Of a stretch of 64,000 bases of DNA, positions 1-10,678 are shown piece by piece. A program made the translations under genes and the position numbers. The stretch covers positions 1 through 64,000 of the forward strand of contig NZ_NPBF01000027.1 in the NCBI RefSeq assembly GCF_002272135.1. The letters are read 5' to 3'. The stretch's first letter is position 1. Every line of letters begins with the position of its first letter. The DNA is from Virgibacillus sp. 7505 (GTDB lineage: Bacteria > Bacillota > Bacilli > Bacillales > Amphibacillaceae). Below the pieces are notes generated by a model. That model had not been told where the DNA came from. It did not search any database and was given only the letters and a program-made list of their open reading frames with translations.

Positions 1-38
1 TATGAAAGGTATTAATATAAACCCTTATATATCAATGA

Positions 39-98
39 AGAAAGCGTTTTAAAAAATTTCTTGTTTTAGTTGTAAGTTTTGTTTTGTTACGGTATATT
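39..98 (+). promoter_or_regulatory. Candidate odhA promoter with upstream cre-like site
   Basis: TTGTAA at 70-75 and TATATT at 93-98 are separated by 17 bases, which fits a housekeeping sigma-A promoter about 95 bases before the odhA start. Just upstream, 39-52 reads AGAAAGCGTTTTAA, which matches the CcpA catabolite-response element consensus (TGAAANCGNTTNCA) except at the two outer positions T1 and C13. CcpA control of 2-oxoglutarate dehydrogenase is known in Bacillus; a site here is an inference from this match. The rest of 1-193 is AT-rich and shows nothing else I can name. Confidence 0.45.
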
Positions 99-193
99 GG
101 GAGTGTGAAATCGCAACAAGCCACTTAAAAAAATTTCCAATTTCAAAGCCTTTGCTATTTTAAAAAAAGTTACTTCTATTGGGGGGAACAGTC

Positions 194-3040
194 GTGGGAC
201 AAAAGGAATCTAGCGAAAGATTCTGGGAGAACTTCCATGGACCGAATATGGGTTATGTGGAGGAGCAATACGACAATTATAGGCAAGATCCGGAATCAGT
301 GGAAGCATCATTGAAGGAACTATTCGATACGTATGGAGAGCCGAGGGTGATGCGGCGTCAAGGGGAAGACACGCCATCAACAGGAATGTCCGAAGCATCC
401 ATAAAGAAAATCACTGCGGCAATTCAGCTTGTAGAAGCAATTCGCCGCTATGGGCATCTGGAAGCAGATATCTACCCAGTAGGCGGAGAGCATACGGAAA
501 CTGCGGTACTGACCAAGATGGAGGATTTTCAGCTAACTGAATCTGATTTACGGGATATACCGGCAAGCTTTGTCTGGGAAGAGGCTCCGAATGATGTACA
601 TACGGCTTTGGAAGCCGTTCAGCTACTGAAGGAAAGATATGCAGGCACCACTTCCTTCGAGTATGATCATGTCGGCAACCATGAAGAGCGCAAATGGCTT
701 CAGGATCAGATTGAGACTGCATCCTATATTCCAGGGTGGACTGAAGCCGATAAAAAAGAAATTTTGAAACGGCTTACAGACGTGGAAGGCTTCGAATCCT
801 TCCTGGCGCGTACTTTCGTCGGTCAGAAACGTTTCTCCATCGAAGGTCTTGAAGCGATGGTTCCGATGCTGGATTCTATCATTAAAGAAGCGTGTCTCGC
901 TGATACTGATGAAGTGATGCTTGGCATGGCGCATAGAGGAAGGCTATCTGTACTAGCACATGTATTAGGCAAGCCTTTCGATCTTATCTTCTCTGAATTC
1001 AATCACACAGGTGAGAAAGAGTTGCTTCCTTCAGAAGGTTCTAGAGGCCTGCATGGCGGCTGGACTGGTGATGTAAAATACCATTTCGGTGCTGTAGCGG
1101 AACACCATGAAGGTCAGGAAAAGCATACAACTATTACATTGGCTAACAACCCCTCCCACTTGGAATTTGTCAATCCGATCGTAGAAGGATTTACAAGAGC
1201 GGCCCAGGACAATACATCACAAGCAGGGTATCCGGATCAGGATCCGTCGAAAGCGCTTAGTATCCTTATCCATGGTGATGCTGCTTTCATTGGGGAAGGT
1301 GTTGTAGCTGAAACGCTTAACCTAGGGGATTTACCGGGATATACGACTGCTGGTTCGGTGCATATTATCGCAAACAACCAGGTTGGCTTCACAACAAATC
1401 GCCGCGATGGACGTTCAACCCGATACGCAAGCGATTTAGCGAAGGGTTTTGAAATCCCAATCGTTCATGTGAACGCTGACGACCCGCTTGCATGCGTGGC
1501 AGCTGCATTGCTTGCTTTCCGTTACCGCCAGCGTTTTCATAAGAGTATTCTGATTGATCTTGTAGGCTACCGTCGTTATGGTCATAACGAGATGGATGAG
1601 CCGCGTTCCACACAGCCGATCCTTTATCAGGATATCGATGCGCATGATACGGTAGCTAAAATCTTCTCTGCGAAACTGGAAGAAGAGAAAGTCATCACAG
1701 GAGAAGAAGGCTACGACTCTCTTAGTGCGCAAGTCGGTGAATATCTGAAGGATATCTTCCAGAATATGAAGGAAGAAGATGCGAAGGAAAAGCTGCCGAA
1801 ACCAGAACCGGAAGCTCTGAAATGTGATCTGCCTGATATCCAGACCAGTGTCCCAGCAGATACTTTGTTCTCCCTTAATAGACAGCTACAGAAGAGACCG
1901 GAAGGATTCCAAGTCTTCAAGAAGTTGATCAAGATTATTTCTAAACGGCATCAGGCATTCGAGGAAGAGGGGAAAGCAGACTGGGCTGTCGGTGAGATTC
2001 TGGCTTATGCCAGCATTTTACAGGAAGGCACACCAATACGTCTGACTGGTCAGGATTCAGAACGGGGCACATTTGCCCATCGGCACGCGGTGCTGCATGA
2101 TGTCGAAACAGACGCAACCTATTCTCCGCTGCATGGCTTGGATGAAGCAAAATCATTTGCCCTTCATAATAGTCCGCTGTCAGAGGCAGGCGTTATCGGC
2201 TTCGAATATGGCTATAGCGTACACAATCCGAATGCTTTTGTTCTTTGGGAAGCGCAATTCGGAGACTTTGCCAATACAGGACAGGTCCTATTCGATCAGT
2301 TTATCGCTGCTGGCCGTGCAAAATGGGGCGAAAAGTCCAATATGGCTATACTGCTGCCGCATGGATACGAAGGACAAGGACCGGAGCATTCCAGCGGCCG
2401 GGTAGAAAGATTCCTTCAGCTTGCAGCAGAGAATAATTTGATTATAGCGAATGTGACAAGTTCTGCTCAGCTGTTTCACCTGCTTCGTCGACAAGCGAAA
2501 CTGGGGGGAAGAGAAGAGGCTCGACCTCTTGTGCTAATGACGCCGAAAAGCTTGATGCGAAGTGCTCGTCTGGCAAGTAACCTGGAAGAATTCACAGAAG
2601 GAAGCTTTTCGTCGCTGCGTGTTCAGCCTAATAACGAGGCGACATCTGAAACAGCTAAAACACTTGTATTAGGAAGCGGAAAAGTGATGGTGGATCTGGA
2701 AGAAGCGATGGAAAAAGAAGCGGGTGCATTTGAAGAGCTTCATATCGTCCGTGTAGAGCAGCTTTATCCATTCCCTTCCCAGAAAATCAAGCAGATTCTT
2801 GAAGACTACCCTTCTATCAGAGAAGTGAGATGGGTTCAGGAAGAACCGCGTAATATGGGAGCCTGGACATTCGTCCGCGAAAGAGTTGAATCAATTCTTT
2901 CAGAAGGTCAAACACTTGAATATATCGGCCGACCGGATCGTGCATCACCTGCAGTAGGAAAGCCTGCTGTACACAAAACAGAACAGAAGCAGATCATCAA
3001 TCAAGCCTTAAAGCTGTCCAAGGGAGGAGTTAGCGTATGA
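194..3040 (+). CDS. odhA: 2-oxoglutarate dehydrogenase E1 component
   Basis: This is the thiamine-diphosphate-dependent E1 subunit of the 2-oxoglutarate dehydrogenase complex, which decarboxylates 2-oxoglutarate in the TCA cycle and passes the succinyl group to the lipoyl arm of E2. The GTG at 194 is chosen because GGGGGG at 181-186 sits about seven bases before it; an in-frame TTG at 179 has no ribosome site. The 948-residue length matches Bacillus OdhA. The E1 motif GMAHRGRL lies near residue 245, the TPP-binding HGDAAF near 360, and GQGPEHSS of the pyrimidine domain near 727. The stop overlaps the odhB start (ATGA), so the two are translationally coupled. Confidence 0.97.
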   Translation: MGQKESSERFWENFHGPNMGYVEEQYDNYRQDPESVEASLKELFDTYGEPRVMRRQGEDTPSTGMSEASIKKITAAIQLVEAIRRYGHLEADIYPVGGEHTETAVLTKMEDFQLTESDLRDIPASFVWEEAPNDVHTALEAVQLLKERYAGTTSFEYDHVGNHEERKWLQDQIETASYIPGWTEADKKEILKRLTDVEGFESFLARTFVGQKRFSIEGLEAMVPMLDSIIKEACLADTDEVMLGMAHRGRLSVLAHVLGKPFDLIFSEFNHTGEKELLPSEGSRGLHGGWTGDVKYHFGAVAEHHEGQEKHTTITLANNPSHLEFVNPIVEGFTRAAQDNTSQAGYPDQDPSKALSILIHGDAAFIGEGVVAETLNLGDLPGYTTAGSVHIIANNQVGFTTNRRDGRSTRYASDLAKGFEIPIVHVNADDPLACVAAALLAFRYRQRFHKSILIDLVGYRRYGHNEMDEPRSTQPILYQDIDAHDTVAKIFSAKLEEEKVITGEEGYDSLSAQVGEYLKDIFQNMKEEDAKEKLPKPEPEALKCDLPDIQTSVPADTLFSLNRQLQKRPEGFQVFKKLIKIISKRHQAFEEEGKADWAVGEILAYASILQEGTPIRLTGQDSERGTFAHRHAVLHDVETDATYSPLHGLDEAKSFALHNSPLSEAGVIGFEYGYSVHNPNAFVLWEAQFGDFANTGQVLFDQFIAAGRAKWGEKSNMAILLPHGYEGQGPEHSSGRVERFLQLAAENNLIIANVTSSAQLFHLLRRQAKLGGREEARPLVLMTPKSLMRSARLASNLEEFTEGSFSSLRVQPNNEATSETAKTLVLGSGKVMVDLEEAMEKEAGAFEELHIVRVEQLYPFPSQKIKQILEDYPSIREVRWVQEEPRNMGAWTFVRERVESILSEGQTLEYIGRPDRASPAVGKPAVHKTEQKQIINQALKLSKGGVSV

Positions 3041-4302
3041 AGGAACTGAAAGTACCAGAGCTGGCAGAATCAATTACAGAGGGAACGATTTCCGAGTGGT
3101 TAGTAAATCCAGGTGACCATGTTGAAAAAGGGGATCCGGTTCTCGAATTGGAAACAGATAAGGTAAATGTGGAAGTCAACGCGGAATATAGCGGTGTGGT
3201 AAAGGAACTGCTGAAGGAAGCAGGCGATGATGTAGAAGTAGGCGATATCATTGCTACAGTTGACGAGAATGGCGAGGCTGGCGGTGAGGCAGACACATCT
3301 GCAGCAGAAGAGACGAAAGCAGAAGCGGCAGCTGTAGCAGAAGCTCCAGCTGAAGAGAAGAAGGAAGAGACAAAAGTCAAAGCGGCTGAACCGGCTGCCT
3401 CCAATAAAAATACGCTGGCAACGCCGGCTGCTCGTAAACGTGCTCGTGAGTTAGGTATTAGCCTGGATGAGATCTCAGCACGTGATCCATTTGGCAGAGT
3501 TCGTCCGGAAGATGTCGAGGAAGCAGCGAAACCGAAAGAAAACCCTGCCAAGCAGTCAAAAGATGATAAACAAAAACAATCTGCAAAGGCAGAATTCGAG
3601 AAACCTGTCGAGCGGATAAAAATGACTCGCCGTCGTCAAACGATTGCGAGCAGGCTGGTGGAAGCACAGCACACGTCGGCAATGCTGACTACTTTCAATG
3701 AAGTCGATATGACAGCAGTTATGCAGCTTCGCAGTGAACGCAAGGATAAATTCCTCGAAAAACATGATGTGAAGCTTGGGTTTATGTCCTTCTTTACGAA
3801 AGCTGTTGTCGGGGCATTGAAGGAATTCCCTTATATCAATGCAGAGATCCAGGGTAATGAAATCGTTTTGAAGAAATTCTACGATGTTGGTATCGCTGTA
3901 TCTACCGATGATGGACTTGTCGTTCCAGTTGTGCGGGATGCAGATCGACTGGACTTTGCTGGCATTGAAAGCGAGATCTCCCGACTAGGTAAGAAAGCCC
4001 GTAACAAAGAGCTTAGCTTGGATGAACTGAACGGAGGTTCATTCACTATCACAAACGGTGGTATTTTCGGATCACTCGTTTCCACACCGATCTTGAACAC
4101 ACCGCAAGTAGGTATCCTGGGAATGCATACGATCCAAAAACGTCCAATCGCGATGCCGGATGATACAATCCAGATTCGCCCGATGATGTACCTTGCATTA
4201 TCTTACGATCATCGTATCGTCGATGGAAAAGATGCGGTACAGTTCCTTGTGCGTATCAAGCAATTGCTGGAAGATCCATACGATCTCCTTTTGGAAGGTT
4301 AA
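3037..4302 (+). CDS. odhB: 2-oxoglutarate dehydrogenase E2, dihydrolipoamide succinyltransferase
   Basis: This is the E2 core of the 2-oxoglutarate dehydrogenase complex. It has one N-terminal lipoyl domain with the lipoylated lysine in ETDKVNVEV (Lys42), an Ala/Glu-rich flexible linker at about 80-120, a peripheral subunit-binding domain around 125-165 that docks E1 and E3, and the acyltransferase domain from about 190 to 421. The active-site SYDHRIVDG lies near residue 393. Domain order and 421-residue length are typical of SucB/OdhB rather than the pyruvate complex E2. It follows odhA with a 4-base overlap and ends at a strong terminator; the E3 gene is not in the window. Confidence 0.97.
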   Translation: MKELKVPELAESITEGTISEWLVNPGDHVEKGDPVLELETDKVNVEVNAEYSGVVKELLKEAGDDVEVGDIIATVDENGEAGGEADTSAAEETKAEAAAVAEAPAEEKKEETKVKAAEPAASNKNTLATPAARKRARELGISLDEISARDPFGRVRPEDVEEAAKPKENPAKQSKDDKQKQSAKAEFEKPVERIKMTRRRQTIASRLVEAQHTSAMLTTFNEVDMTAVMQLRSERKDKFLEKHDVKLGFMSFFTKAVVGALKEFPYINAEIQGNEIVLKKFYDVGIAVSTDDGLVVPVVRDADRLDFAGIESEISRLGKKARNKELSLDELNGGSFTITNGGIFGSLVSTPILNTPQVGILGMHTIQKRPIAMPDDTIQIRPMMYLALSYDHRIVDGKDAVQFLVRIKQLLEDPYDLLLEG

Positions 4303-4310
4303 ACTATAAA

Positions 4311-4339
4311 AACCGCCCTCGTTATGAGGGCGGTTTTTT
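4311..4339 (+). terminator. Terminator after odhB
   Basis: A perfect 10-bp stem (AACCGCCCTC / GAGGGCGGTT) with a 5-base loop is followed by six T residues. It closes the odhAB operon and separates it from the germination operon. Confidence 0.9.
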
Positions 4340-4354
4340 GTGTGCTCTTTTTCT

Positions 4355-4383
4355 ACATATCTTTCCTGCACCTGCACAAACTA
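4355..4383 (+). promoter_or_regulatory. Possible forespore (sigma-G) promoter of germination operon
   Basis: ACATA at 4355-4359 and CAAACTA at 4377-4383, spaced by 17 bases, resemble the sigma-G consensus (GHATR, 17-18 bases, CATNNTA) with one mismatch in each box. Germinant receptor operons are known sigma-G targets, which is the reason for proposing it. The match is imperfect. Confidence 0.35.
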
Positions 4384-4413
4384 ACAAAAATGAAACTGGA
4401 AAGGTGCGTCGCC

Positions 4414-5910
4414 ATGGGTTTTTTCAAACAGAAGAAGAACCAGCCAGTACAAGAAAAAGTCATACGTGAAGACAAGATGCCGCCGCATCAATCCACAGTA
4501 TCACTAGAGAAGAACATCCGTTATATCCAGGAAGAGATGAAGAATTCGGCTGATCTAAAAGTACGGCTGCTTCCAGGCAATAAACAAGCGTTGGTTTACT
4601 TGGATGACATTACAGATCCGGATAAAATACAACGATATATATTCGTACCGCTAATGGAAATGGATGGGAATATTCAAAGAGTTAAAGATCGGGAAGAAAG
4701 TGAAGATCTCAATAAAGCCGTTTCTGCACTTTTGGAAGGTAAAGCTGTCTATTTAGTAGAAGGGGATGCTACATGCTACTTCTTCAATGTTCAGCAAAAT
4801 GTGACCCGGGCTATCATGGAGCCGATGAACGAAAAGGTTATCAAAGGATCGCATGATGGTTTCAATGAAGATATCAAGCAGAATATAAATCTCATTCGCC
4901 GCCGTATTCAGCATAGGAGCCTGACGATAAAAAAGCAGACGGTTGGCGATTACACAGAATCTGAAATTGCCTTGGTCTATGTGGAGGGCATAGTAAATCC
5001 AGATGTAGTGAAGGAACTGGAAAAAAGGGTGAAAAATATCAGCAGTGATGCACTATTGAGTGCAGGGGCCTTCAGTGAATATATTGAAGATCGCACGTAT
5101 AGTATCTTTCCGCAATTTTTGAGTACGGAAAGACCCGATAAAACTGTTGCACAATTGATGGAAGGCAGAATTGCGATTCTTTTTGCTAACAATCCGACAT
5201 GTCTAATTGCTCCGGTTACTTTCTTTGCCTTTTATCAATCGCCGGATGATTATAATACACGCTGGCTCGTAGCAACTTATATTCGTTTAATTCGCTTGTT
5301 CAGTTTTATTCTGGCTATAACACTGCCTTCTTTCTATATAGCAGTAGTAGGCTTTCATTTTGAAGTGATTCCGGAAGCACTTATTTCACCTGTACTGGGT
5401 GCTATTCGGGATATTGCTTATCCGCCAATTGTAGAAGCAGTTCTGATGGTAATCGTCATCGAACTGATACGGGAATCCGGTATCAGGCTGCCATCCCCTA
5501 TCGGTTCTACAATTGGTATCGTCGGTGGTCTTGTTATCGGTGATGCGATTGTGACAGCTGGATTGGTATCCAATTTGATGGTAATCGTCATTGCCCTCAC
5601 TTCTCTGGCTTCCTTTGTTGTGCCATCGAATGAAATGAGTGATTCGCTAAGGATACTGACATTTCCGCTGATCATCCTGAGCTCTGTTCTTGGTTTTATC
5701 GGGATTGCTTTTGGTTTACTGATGGTTCTGATCCATCTTTGCCGGATGGAATCGTTGGGACTCAGCTACTTTACACCTATCCAGTTCCGGGATTTAAAAG
5801 ATACAGTAATACGTGTTCCGCAATTTTTAATGAAGCGCCGCCCAGAGCAATTAGGATCACCGCGTCCATACAAGTCCAATGAACTGAGTGATGAAAATGG
5901 CAGTAAGTGA
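4414..5910 (+). CDS. Spore germination receptor A subunit (GerA/GerKA family)
   Basis: This is the A subunit of a Ger-type nutrient germinant receptor, an inner spore membrane protein now viewed as the ion-channel-forming subunit. I start at ATG 4414, preceded by AAAGGTG at the right spacing. An in-frame ATG at 4324 lies inside the odhB terminator and is not credible. The 498-residue protein has a hydrophilic N-terminal region (about 1-265), the family motif STERPDKTV near 232, then four to six membrane segments from about 270, including the conserved PPIVEAVLM and the PSPIGSTIGIVGG segment. It is the first of three overlapping genes. The nutrient recognised cannot be read from sequence. Confidence 0.93.
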   Translation: MGFFKQKKNQPVQEKVIREDKMPPHQSTVSLEKNIRYIQEEMKNSADLKVRLLPGNKQALVYLDDITDPDKIQRYIFVPLMEMDGNIQRVKDREESEDLNKAVSALLEGKAVYLVEGDATCYFFNVQQNVTRAIMEPMNEKVIKGSHDGFNEDIKQNINLIRRRIQHRSLTIKKQTVGDYTESEIALVYVEGIVNPDVVKELEKRVKNISSDALLSAGAFSEYIEDRTYSIFPQFLSTERPDKTVAQLMEGRIAILFANNPTCLIAPVTFFAFYQSPDDYNTRWLVATYIRLIRLFSFILAITLPSFYIAVVGFHFEVIPEALISPVLGAIRDIAYPPIVEAVLMVIVIELIRESGIRLPSPIGSTIGIVGGLVIGDAIVTAGLVSNLMVIVIALTSLASFVVPSNEMSDSLRILTFPLIILSSVLGFIGIAFGLLMVLIHLCRMESLGLSYFTPIQFRDLKDTVIRVPQFLMKRRPEQLGSPRPYKSNELSDENGSK

Positions 5911-7006
5911 TACGAAGCAGAAAATCACCTTGTCCCAACTTGCTTATATCTTTATTCAAAGTCAAATTGGCGTCGATATATTGAATCTGTCCACAGTACT
6001 GCATAAAGCAGCTGGGGCGGATGGCTGGATTCCTTTACTAATCGGTGGTGTGATTTCCACTGTCTTCGTAATAATGGTGTTGCATATCAGCAACCGTTAT
6101 CCTGGTGAAGGTTTGTTCGATATTTTAAGAAGCAGTTTTGGGAAGCCGTTAGGCAATCTAGCCGGATTCGGATATTATGTTTATTTTCTTGTTGTTGCGA
6201 TATACCTTCTGACGTCTTACGGGGAACTGATCAATGAATGGCTGCTACCGGAAACACCGATCCTGGTACTCTATCTGCTCCTTCTCGTTAGTGCGCTCTA
6301 TACTATTTCAGGTGGATTAACTATCATTGCCAAGGTATTCACCTTTTTCGCGGTTATTTTGTTTATTATTTCCGCATTGTTTCTATTCGGTTTTGTGGAT
6401 GCAAAGTTCATTTACATGCTGCCGATTGGTCAGGCCTCCTTTTCAGGCTATATGGAAGGGATACGAGTCACGATTTATTCGTTTAGCAGTTATGTACTGT
6501 TATTGCTGTTTGTTCCTTATGCAAAGGGCGATTTAAAACAAAAAAAGCGGACATTGATCGGCGCAAACTTACTTGTGCTCCTATTCTACCTGTATACAGT
6601 CATCGTTTCTTTTGCACATTTTGGATCAGATCAGATTGAACATTTGTCACAGCCTGTTCTTTATATGCTTCGAACTGCGGATTCTGTCATTATTACAAGG
6701 ATCGATATCTTTGTGCTTACCATGTGGACTGTTTTCGCAATGACAGCTTTTGCAGCGTATCTGTATGGTGCAGAAAGGGCTTTCGCTAAAATACCGAAGC
6801 CGAAGAAGAAGATGCTGAATGTATATACAGCTTCCATCATCGTTCTTGCTGTTTCCTACTGGGGAGGACTAAATGAGAAGCATATCAGAAATATCATTAA
6901 TTTCCAGGATTTAATTACAGAATACTTCACCATATATATTCCTATTTTACTATTCCTTCTATCTTTCTTTCGCCGAAAGGATAAGAAAAAGGGGGCAGCA
7001 CAATGA
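5891..7006 (+). CDS. Spore germination receptor B subunit (GerB/GerKB family)
   Basis: This is the B subunit of the germinant receptor, an APC-superfamily-like integral membrane protein thought to bind the nutrient. The sequence is almost entirely hydrophobic, with about ten membrane segments over 371 residues and a basic C-terminus (FFRRKDKKKG). It opens inside the A-subunit gene; GTG 5888, ATG 5891 and ATG 5897 are all possible starts and the ribosome site is weak, which suggests translational coupling. It overlaps the C-subunit gene by four bases. The family assignment is firm from the SQLAYIFIQSQIGVDIL-type N-terminus and the operon context; the ligand is unknown. Confidence 0.9.
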   Translation: MKMAVSDTKQKITLSQLAYIFIQSQIGVDILNLSTVLHKAAGADGWIPLLIGGVISTVFVIMVLHISNRYPGEGLFDILRSSFGKPLGNLAGFGYYVYFLVVAIYLLTSYGELINEWLLPETPILVLYLLLLVSALYTISGGLTIIAKVFTFFAVILFIISALFLFGFVDAKFIYMLPIGQASFSGYMEGIRVTIYSFSSYVLLLLFVPYAKGDLKQKKRTLIGANLLVLLFYLYTVIVSFAHFGSDQIEHLSQPVLYMLRTADSVIITRIDIFVLTMWTVFAMTAFAAYLYGAERAFAKIPKPKKKMLNVYTASIIVLAVSYWGGLNEKHIRNIINFQDLITEYFTIYIPILLFLLSFFRRKDKKKGAAQ

Positions 7007-8121
7007 AAAAGCTGACTATGATACTGCTAAGCTGCACGCTTATATTGTCTGGCTGCTGGGATACCAGGGAATTCAAGGAAGTGAAGATGGGCATTTCTGC
7101 TGCCTATGATTTGACAGAGGATGGTGTTTATACGAATACCATACTCATACCGAATGTACAGAATAGCGCACAAGGACCGGGACAGGAATCAACCCAATTT
7201 CTAACGGCAACCGGAAATACTCCCTCGGAAGCAAGAACGAACATTGATAGACGGTTATCATCGACGTATAGTCCGACACAGCTTGATGTTGTTCTTTTTG
7301 GAGATAAGCTTGCCCGACAAGACATATATCCATATGTGGATGCCTTTTACCGCGATCCGAGGATGCATCTTGATGTGGTGCCAGTGGTAGTGAAGGGTAA
7401 TGCAGAACAAGCGCTGAAAGTAGTTCCTAAATCCGAGACGCGTCCAAGTGAATATATAGAAGGTATCGTCGAATCGGAAGTAGAAACAACAAATACTCTT
7501 GAGACCAGTTTGCAAGCGATCGGTTCCGAGCTTTATGAAGAGGGGGAAGACTTCAGCTTACCGCTCTTACAAGTCGGGGACGGGGGAAAAACGGTGTCTT
7601 ATGAAGGGTTGGCGCTGTTCCATAAATCAAGTTATACGGGGAAGGATATTCCTTTCGAACATACGACGCTCTTTTTATTGATGAAGAAGGTTAAAGGTAA
7701 AGTAGCTCGCATTACTACCAAAATATTTGATGGAAAGAAGCCGAAACCAGATAACTATACGACCATTAATATTGTGGATTTTTCCAGTAAAATCAAGTCG
7801 AAGCCAGATAAGCAGAACAAAGTAAGGACCGATATAACTTTGAATTTAACCGTAATGATTCAAGAATACCCACAGGACCATCTTGCTTTGAAAGATTTAC
7901 CTGAGGTCAAAAAAAACCTGGAACAGGCATTAACTGACCAAGCAAATGAAACAATCAAAATAATCCAAGATGCGAATAGCGATGTGTTCGGAATCGGCCG
8001 AAGCATATATGGTCATTATCCGTCACACTGGGAAAAGCTTGATTGGGAAAAGGATTTCAAGGAAATAAAAATTGTTCCTCATGTGACTGTAAACATCCGT
8101 TCACGCGGAATTTTCAGATAA
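7003..8121 (+). CDS. Spore germination receptor C subunit, lipoprotein (Ger(x)C family)
   Basis: This is the lipoprotein subunit of the germinant receptor. A short signal peptide ends in the lipobox LSGC, so Cys18 would be diacylated by Lgt, and the mature protein faces the outer side of the inner spore membrane. The sequence after the cysteine, WDTREFKE, is the typical Ger(x)C start (W-D-x-R-E). The rest (372 residues) is soluble, with the three-domain length usual for GerC. GGGGG lies upstream at good spacing and the ATG overlaps the B-subunit stop. With the two preceding genes it forms a complete A-B-C receptor. No terminator is obvious before yhbH. Confidence 0.93.
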   Translation: MKKLTMILLSCTLILSGCWDTREFKEVKMGISAAYDLTEDGVYTNTILIPNVQNSAQGPGQESTQFLTATGNTPSEARTNIDRRLSSTYSPTQLDVVLFGDKLARQDIYPYVDAFYRDPRMHLDVVPVVVKGNAEQALKVVPKSETRPSEYIEGIVESEVETTNTLETSLQAIGSELYEEGEDFSLPLLQVGDGGKTVSYEGLALFHKSSYTGKDIPFEHTTLFLLMKKVKGKVARITTKIFDGKKPKPDNYTTINIVDFSSKIKSKPDKQNKVRTDITLNLTVMIQEYPQDHLALKDLPEVKKNLEQALTDQANETIKIIQDANSDVFGIGRSIYGHYPSHWEKLDWEKDFKEIKIVPHVTVNIRSRGIFR

Positions 8122-8202
8122 TTTAACACTTTTCTATAGTTTGTTTAATCAATACCAGCACTCCCGCATAAGATAGACTAATTATCTTAAGGAGGCTGGC
8201 GA

Positions 8203-9366
8203 ATGAGTGATTCCAATCATTTTGCAGTGTCAGAAGAAGACTGGTCCCTCCATCGAAAAGGATATGATGATCAAAAGCGGCATCAGGAGAAGGTCCAGGA
8301 AGTATTGAAGAACAAGCTGCCCGATTTGATCACAGAAGAAAATATTATCATGTCTAATGGGAAAGATCTGATCAAGATACCGATTAGATCATTGGATGAA
8401 TACAAGATCCGCTATAGCCAAGACAAGAATAAACATGCAGGCCAAGGAAAAGGCGACAGTAAAGTAGGAGATGTGCTGGGGCGTGCCGGCGGTCAGCAGA
8501 AGGCGCCAGGTAAAGGGCAGGGAGAAGCAGGGGACCAGCCTGGTCAGGACTATTACGAAGCGGAAGTTTCATTTGAGGAATTGGAAGAGAATTTTTACAG
8601 TCAGCTGGAGCTGCCGAATTTGGAGCAAAAAGATGAACAGCAGATGATTGTGACGGATATTGCATTTCATGACATCCGCAAGACAGGGCTTGTCGGTAAT
8701 ATCGACAAGAAACGTACGATGCTGGAGGCATTCAAACGCAATGCTTTAAGCGGTACTGCGGCATTCGCTCCGATTTATCCGGAGGATGTACGCTACAAAA
8801 CCTGGGACGCGATTGAAAAACCGGATTCGAAGGCAGTGGTACTTGCCATGCTTGATACGAGCGGCAGTATGGGAAATTGGGAAAAGTATGTGGCAAGAAG
8901 CTTCTTCTTTTGGATGACAAGATTCCTGCGGACGAAATACGAAACAGTGGAGATTGAATTCATTGCCCATCATACAGAGGCGAATGTTGTCGATGAAGAG
9001 TCCTTTTTCTCCAAAGGGGAGAGCGGCGGGACGATCTGTTCCTCGGCTTACAGAAAGGCCTTGCAGTTAATAGATGAGAAATATCCGCCATCAGCTTATA
9101 ATATTTACCCATTCCATTTTTCAGATGGTGACAACCTTACATCTGATAACAGCCGCTGCGTTGGACTGATCAATCAGCTGATCGAGAAATCAAGTATGTT
9201 CGGCTACGGAGAAGTCAACCAGTATAATCGTCATTCCACGCTTATGCAGATTTTCCGTAAGATGGATCATCCGAAATTCCGGTATTATGTGCTGCGGAAG
9301 AAAACGGATGTTTTCTACGCCATGCAGCGCTTCTTCTCGAACGAAGAGACAGAAGTTTCCGTTTGA
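8203..9366 (+). CDS. yhbH: Sporulation protein YhbH (UPF0229)
   Basis: YhbH belongs to a family made in the mother cell under sigma-E and conserved in spore formers; its exact role is unknown. The 387-residue protein has a polar N-terminus, a Gly/Lys/Gln-rich stretch at about 75-115, and a von Willebrand A-like domain from about 200 with the metal-site motif DTSGS near residue 217. AAGGAGG precedes the ATG. CATAAGAT about 35 bases upstream resembles a mother-cell -10 box, but I could not pair it with a convincing -35. The gene ends at its own terminator. Confidence 0.93.
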   Translation: MSDSNHFAVSEEDWSLHRKGYDDQKRHQEKVQEVLKNKLPDLITEENIIMSNGKDLIKIPIRSLDEYKIRYSQDKNKHAGQGKGDSKVGDVLGRAGGQQKAPGKGQGEAGDQPGQDYYEAEVSFEELEENFYSQLELPNLEQKDEQQMIVTDIAFHDIRKTGLVGNIDKKRTMLEAFKRNALSGTAAFAPIYPEDVRYKTWDAIEKPDSKAVVLAMLDTSGSMGNWEKYVARSFFFWMTRFLRTKYETVEIEFIAHHTEANVVDEESFFSKGESGGTICSSAYRKALQLIDEKYPPSAYNIYPFHFSDGDNLTSDNSRCVGLINQLIEKSSMFGYGEVNQYNRHSTLMQIFRKMDHPKFRYYVLRKKTDVFYAMQRFFSNEETEVSV

Positions 9367-9393
9367 ACAGCAGTTTTTCACTGCTGTTTTTTT
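9367..9393 (+). terminator. Terminator after yhbH
   Basis: A 7-bp stem ACAGCAG / CTGCTGT with a 7-base loop is followed by seven T residues immediately after the yhbH stop. Confidence 0.8.
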
Positions 9394-9504
9394 CTGTTTT
9401 CAGGAAAAAATCAGATCGAAAAAGCATATATTGGTCATATGCCAAAAAGCCCTTTCTTTTTTCTAAAATATCCTTTAGGATAGAATAGGCGATTAAATGT
9501 TTCG

Positions 9505-9534
9505 TTTACATTACAAATAAATTACAGATATATT
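9505..9534 (+). promoter_or_regulatory. Candidate promoter of second murG
   Basis: TTTACA at 9505-9510 and TATATT at 9529-9534 are separated by 18 bases and lie about 45 bases before the murG-like start. This is a visual match only. Confidence 0.35.
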
Positions 9535-9577
9535 AAATAGAGAAGTGCTTTTAATGGGAAAGGGAAGGATTTACAAC

Positions 9578-10657
9578 ATGAAGGAAAAACGGATTCTATT
9601 TACGGGGGGCGGCACTGCCGGCCATGTAATCGTGAACGTGGCCTTGATTCCTGTATTCAGGCAAGAAGGGTGGAAGATCGATTACATTGGTTCAAAGAAT
9701 GGAATAGAGCGTGACCTCATTGAACCGATGGAAGGCGTGACCTATCATAGTATCTCAACAGGAAAACTGAGAAGGTACATGTCTAAAGAGAATTTCAAAG
9801 ATCCTTTTAAAGTGATGAAAGGAACAATGCAGGCGTATCGAATCATGGGGAAAGTGAAACCACATGTGATTTTCTCCAAAGGTGGATTCGTTTCCGTTCC
9901 TGTCTTGTTTGCATCTTGGCTGCGTCATATTCCGGCAGTCATTCATGAATCAGATATCACACCAGGTCTTGCGAATAAGCTGGCAATGCCATTCGCGAAG
10001 AAAATCGTGACGACATTTGCAGAAACAGTATCACATGTATCTGCCAAGAAAGCAGAATGGGTTGGAGCAGTTGTACGGGATGAACTGATTCAGGGTAATC
10101 GCCGGGTTGGTTTAGAACAGCTTGGTTTTTCTCCTGATAAAGCAGTGCTGTTCATAATGGGAGGAAGCGGTGGTTCCCAAGTGATAAATGAAGCCGTTCG
10201 TTCCAGCTTGGATACGCTACTGAAAGAATTCCAAATTGTACACATCTGCGGTAAGAATCAAATGGATGATACAATCAAGCGCGATGGATACGTACAATTT
10301 GAATATGTGAACGAAGGGCTGAATGATTTGTTCGCCGCTTCCGATTTTGTCTTGTCACGTGCTGGTTCAAATGCCATATTCGAATTCTTGGCACTGCGTA
10401 AGCCCATGCTTTTGGTACCTTTATCTCGTAAAGCGAGCCGGGGCGATCAGCTGCTTAATGCAAGCTCCTTTAAAAAACAAGGCTATGCAGATGTACTGGA
10501 AGAAGAAGATTTGACAAGTGCCTCTTTGATTCAGCATTTACAGGATCTTAAGGAACATAAAAATGAAATACTGCGAAATATGAGTCATTATGAAAGTCAA
10601 GAAGCGAAACAACGTGTAATTGAAATCATAAAAGAACATTCAAAAAAAACCAACTGA
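9578..10657 (+). CDS. murG: UDP-GlcNAc:undecaprenyl-PP-MurNAc-pentapeptide GlcNAc transferase (second MurG)
   Basis: MurG is the GT28 glycosyltransferase that adds GlcNAc to lipid I to make lipid II at the inner face of the membrane. I use ATG 9578, which follows GGAAGGA at suitable spacing, giving 359 residues. The N-terminal glycine loop GGGTAGHV (residues 10-17) and the second-domain loop MGGSGGSQ are both present. The gene stands alone, not in a mur/div cluster, and its loop has A where canonical MurG has G (GGGTGGH). I infer it is one of the extra MurG paralogues known in several Bacillaceae, probably in addition to a copy in the division cluster. Confidence 0.85.
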   Translation: MKEKRILFTGGGTAGHVIVNVALIPVFRQEGWKIDYIGSKNGIERDLIEPMEGVTYHSISTGKLRRYMSKENFKDPFKVMKGTMQAYRIMGKVKPHVIFSKGGFVSVPVLFASWLRHIPAVIHESDITPGLANKLAMPFAKKIVTTFAETVSHVSAKKAEWVGAVVRDELIQGNRRVGLEQLGFSPDKAVLFIMGGSGGSQVINEAVRSSLDTLLKEFQIVHICGKNQMDDTIKRDGYVQFEYVNEGLNDLFAASDFVLSRAGSNAIFEFLALRKPMLLVPLSRKASRGDQLLNASSFKKQGYADVLEEEDLTSASLIQHLQDLKEHKNEILRNMSHYESQEAKQRVIEIIKEHSKKTN

Positions 10658-10678
10658 CAAAATGTCAGTTGGTTTTTT
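10642..10678. terminator. Bidirectional terminator between murG and carbonic anhydrase
   Basis: An 11-bp stem ACCAACTGACA / TGTCAGTTGGT with a 3-base loop carries A-rich and T-rich flanks, so it can serve both converging genes. Confidence 0.85.

Noticed and set aside
3030-3551. A 173-codon minus-strand ORF opposite odhB, rich in Ser and Ala
   Set aside because: It is the antisense of the Ala/Glu-rich lipoyl linker region; the composition is forced by the odhB codons and there is no ribosome site.
4324-4413. Upstream extension of the germination A subunit from ATG 4324
   Set aside because: The ATG lies inside the odhB terminator stem and has no ribosome site; ATG 4414 with AAAGGTG is better.
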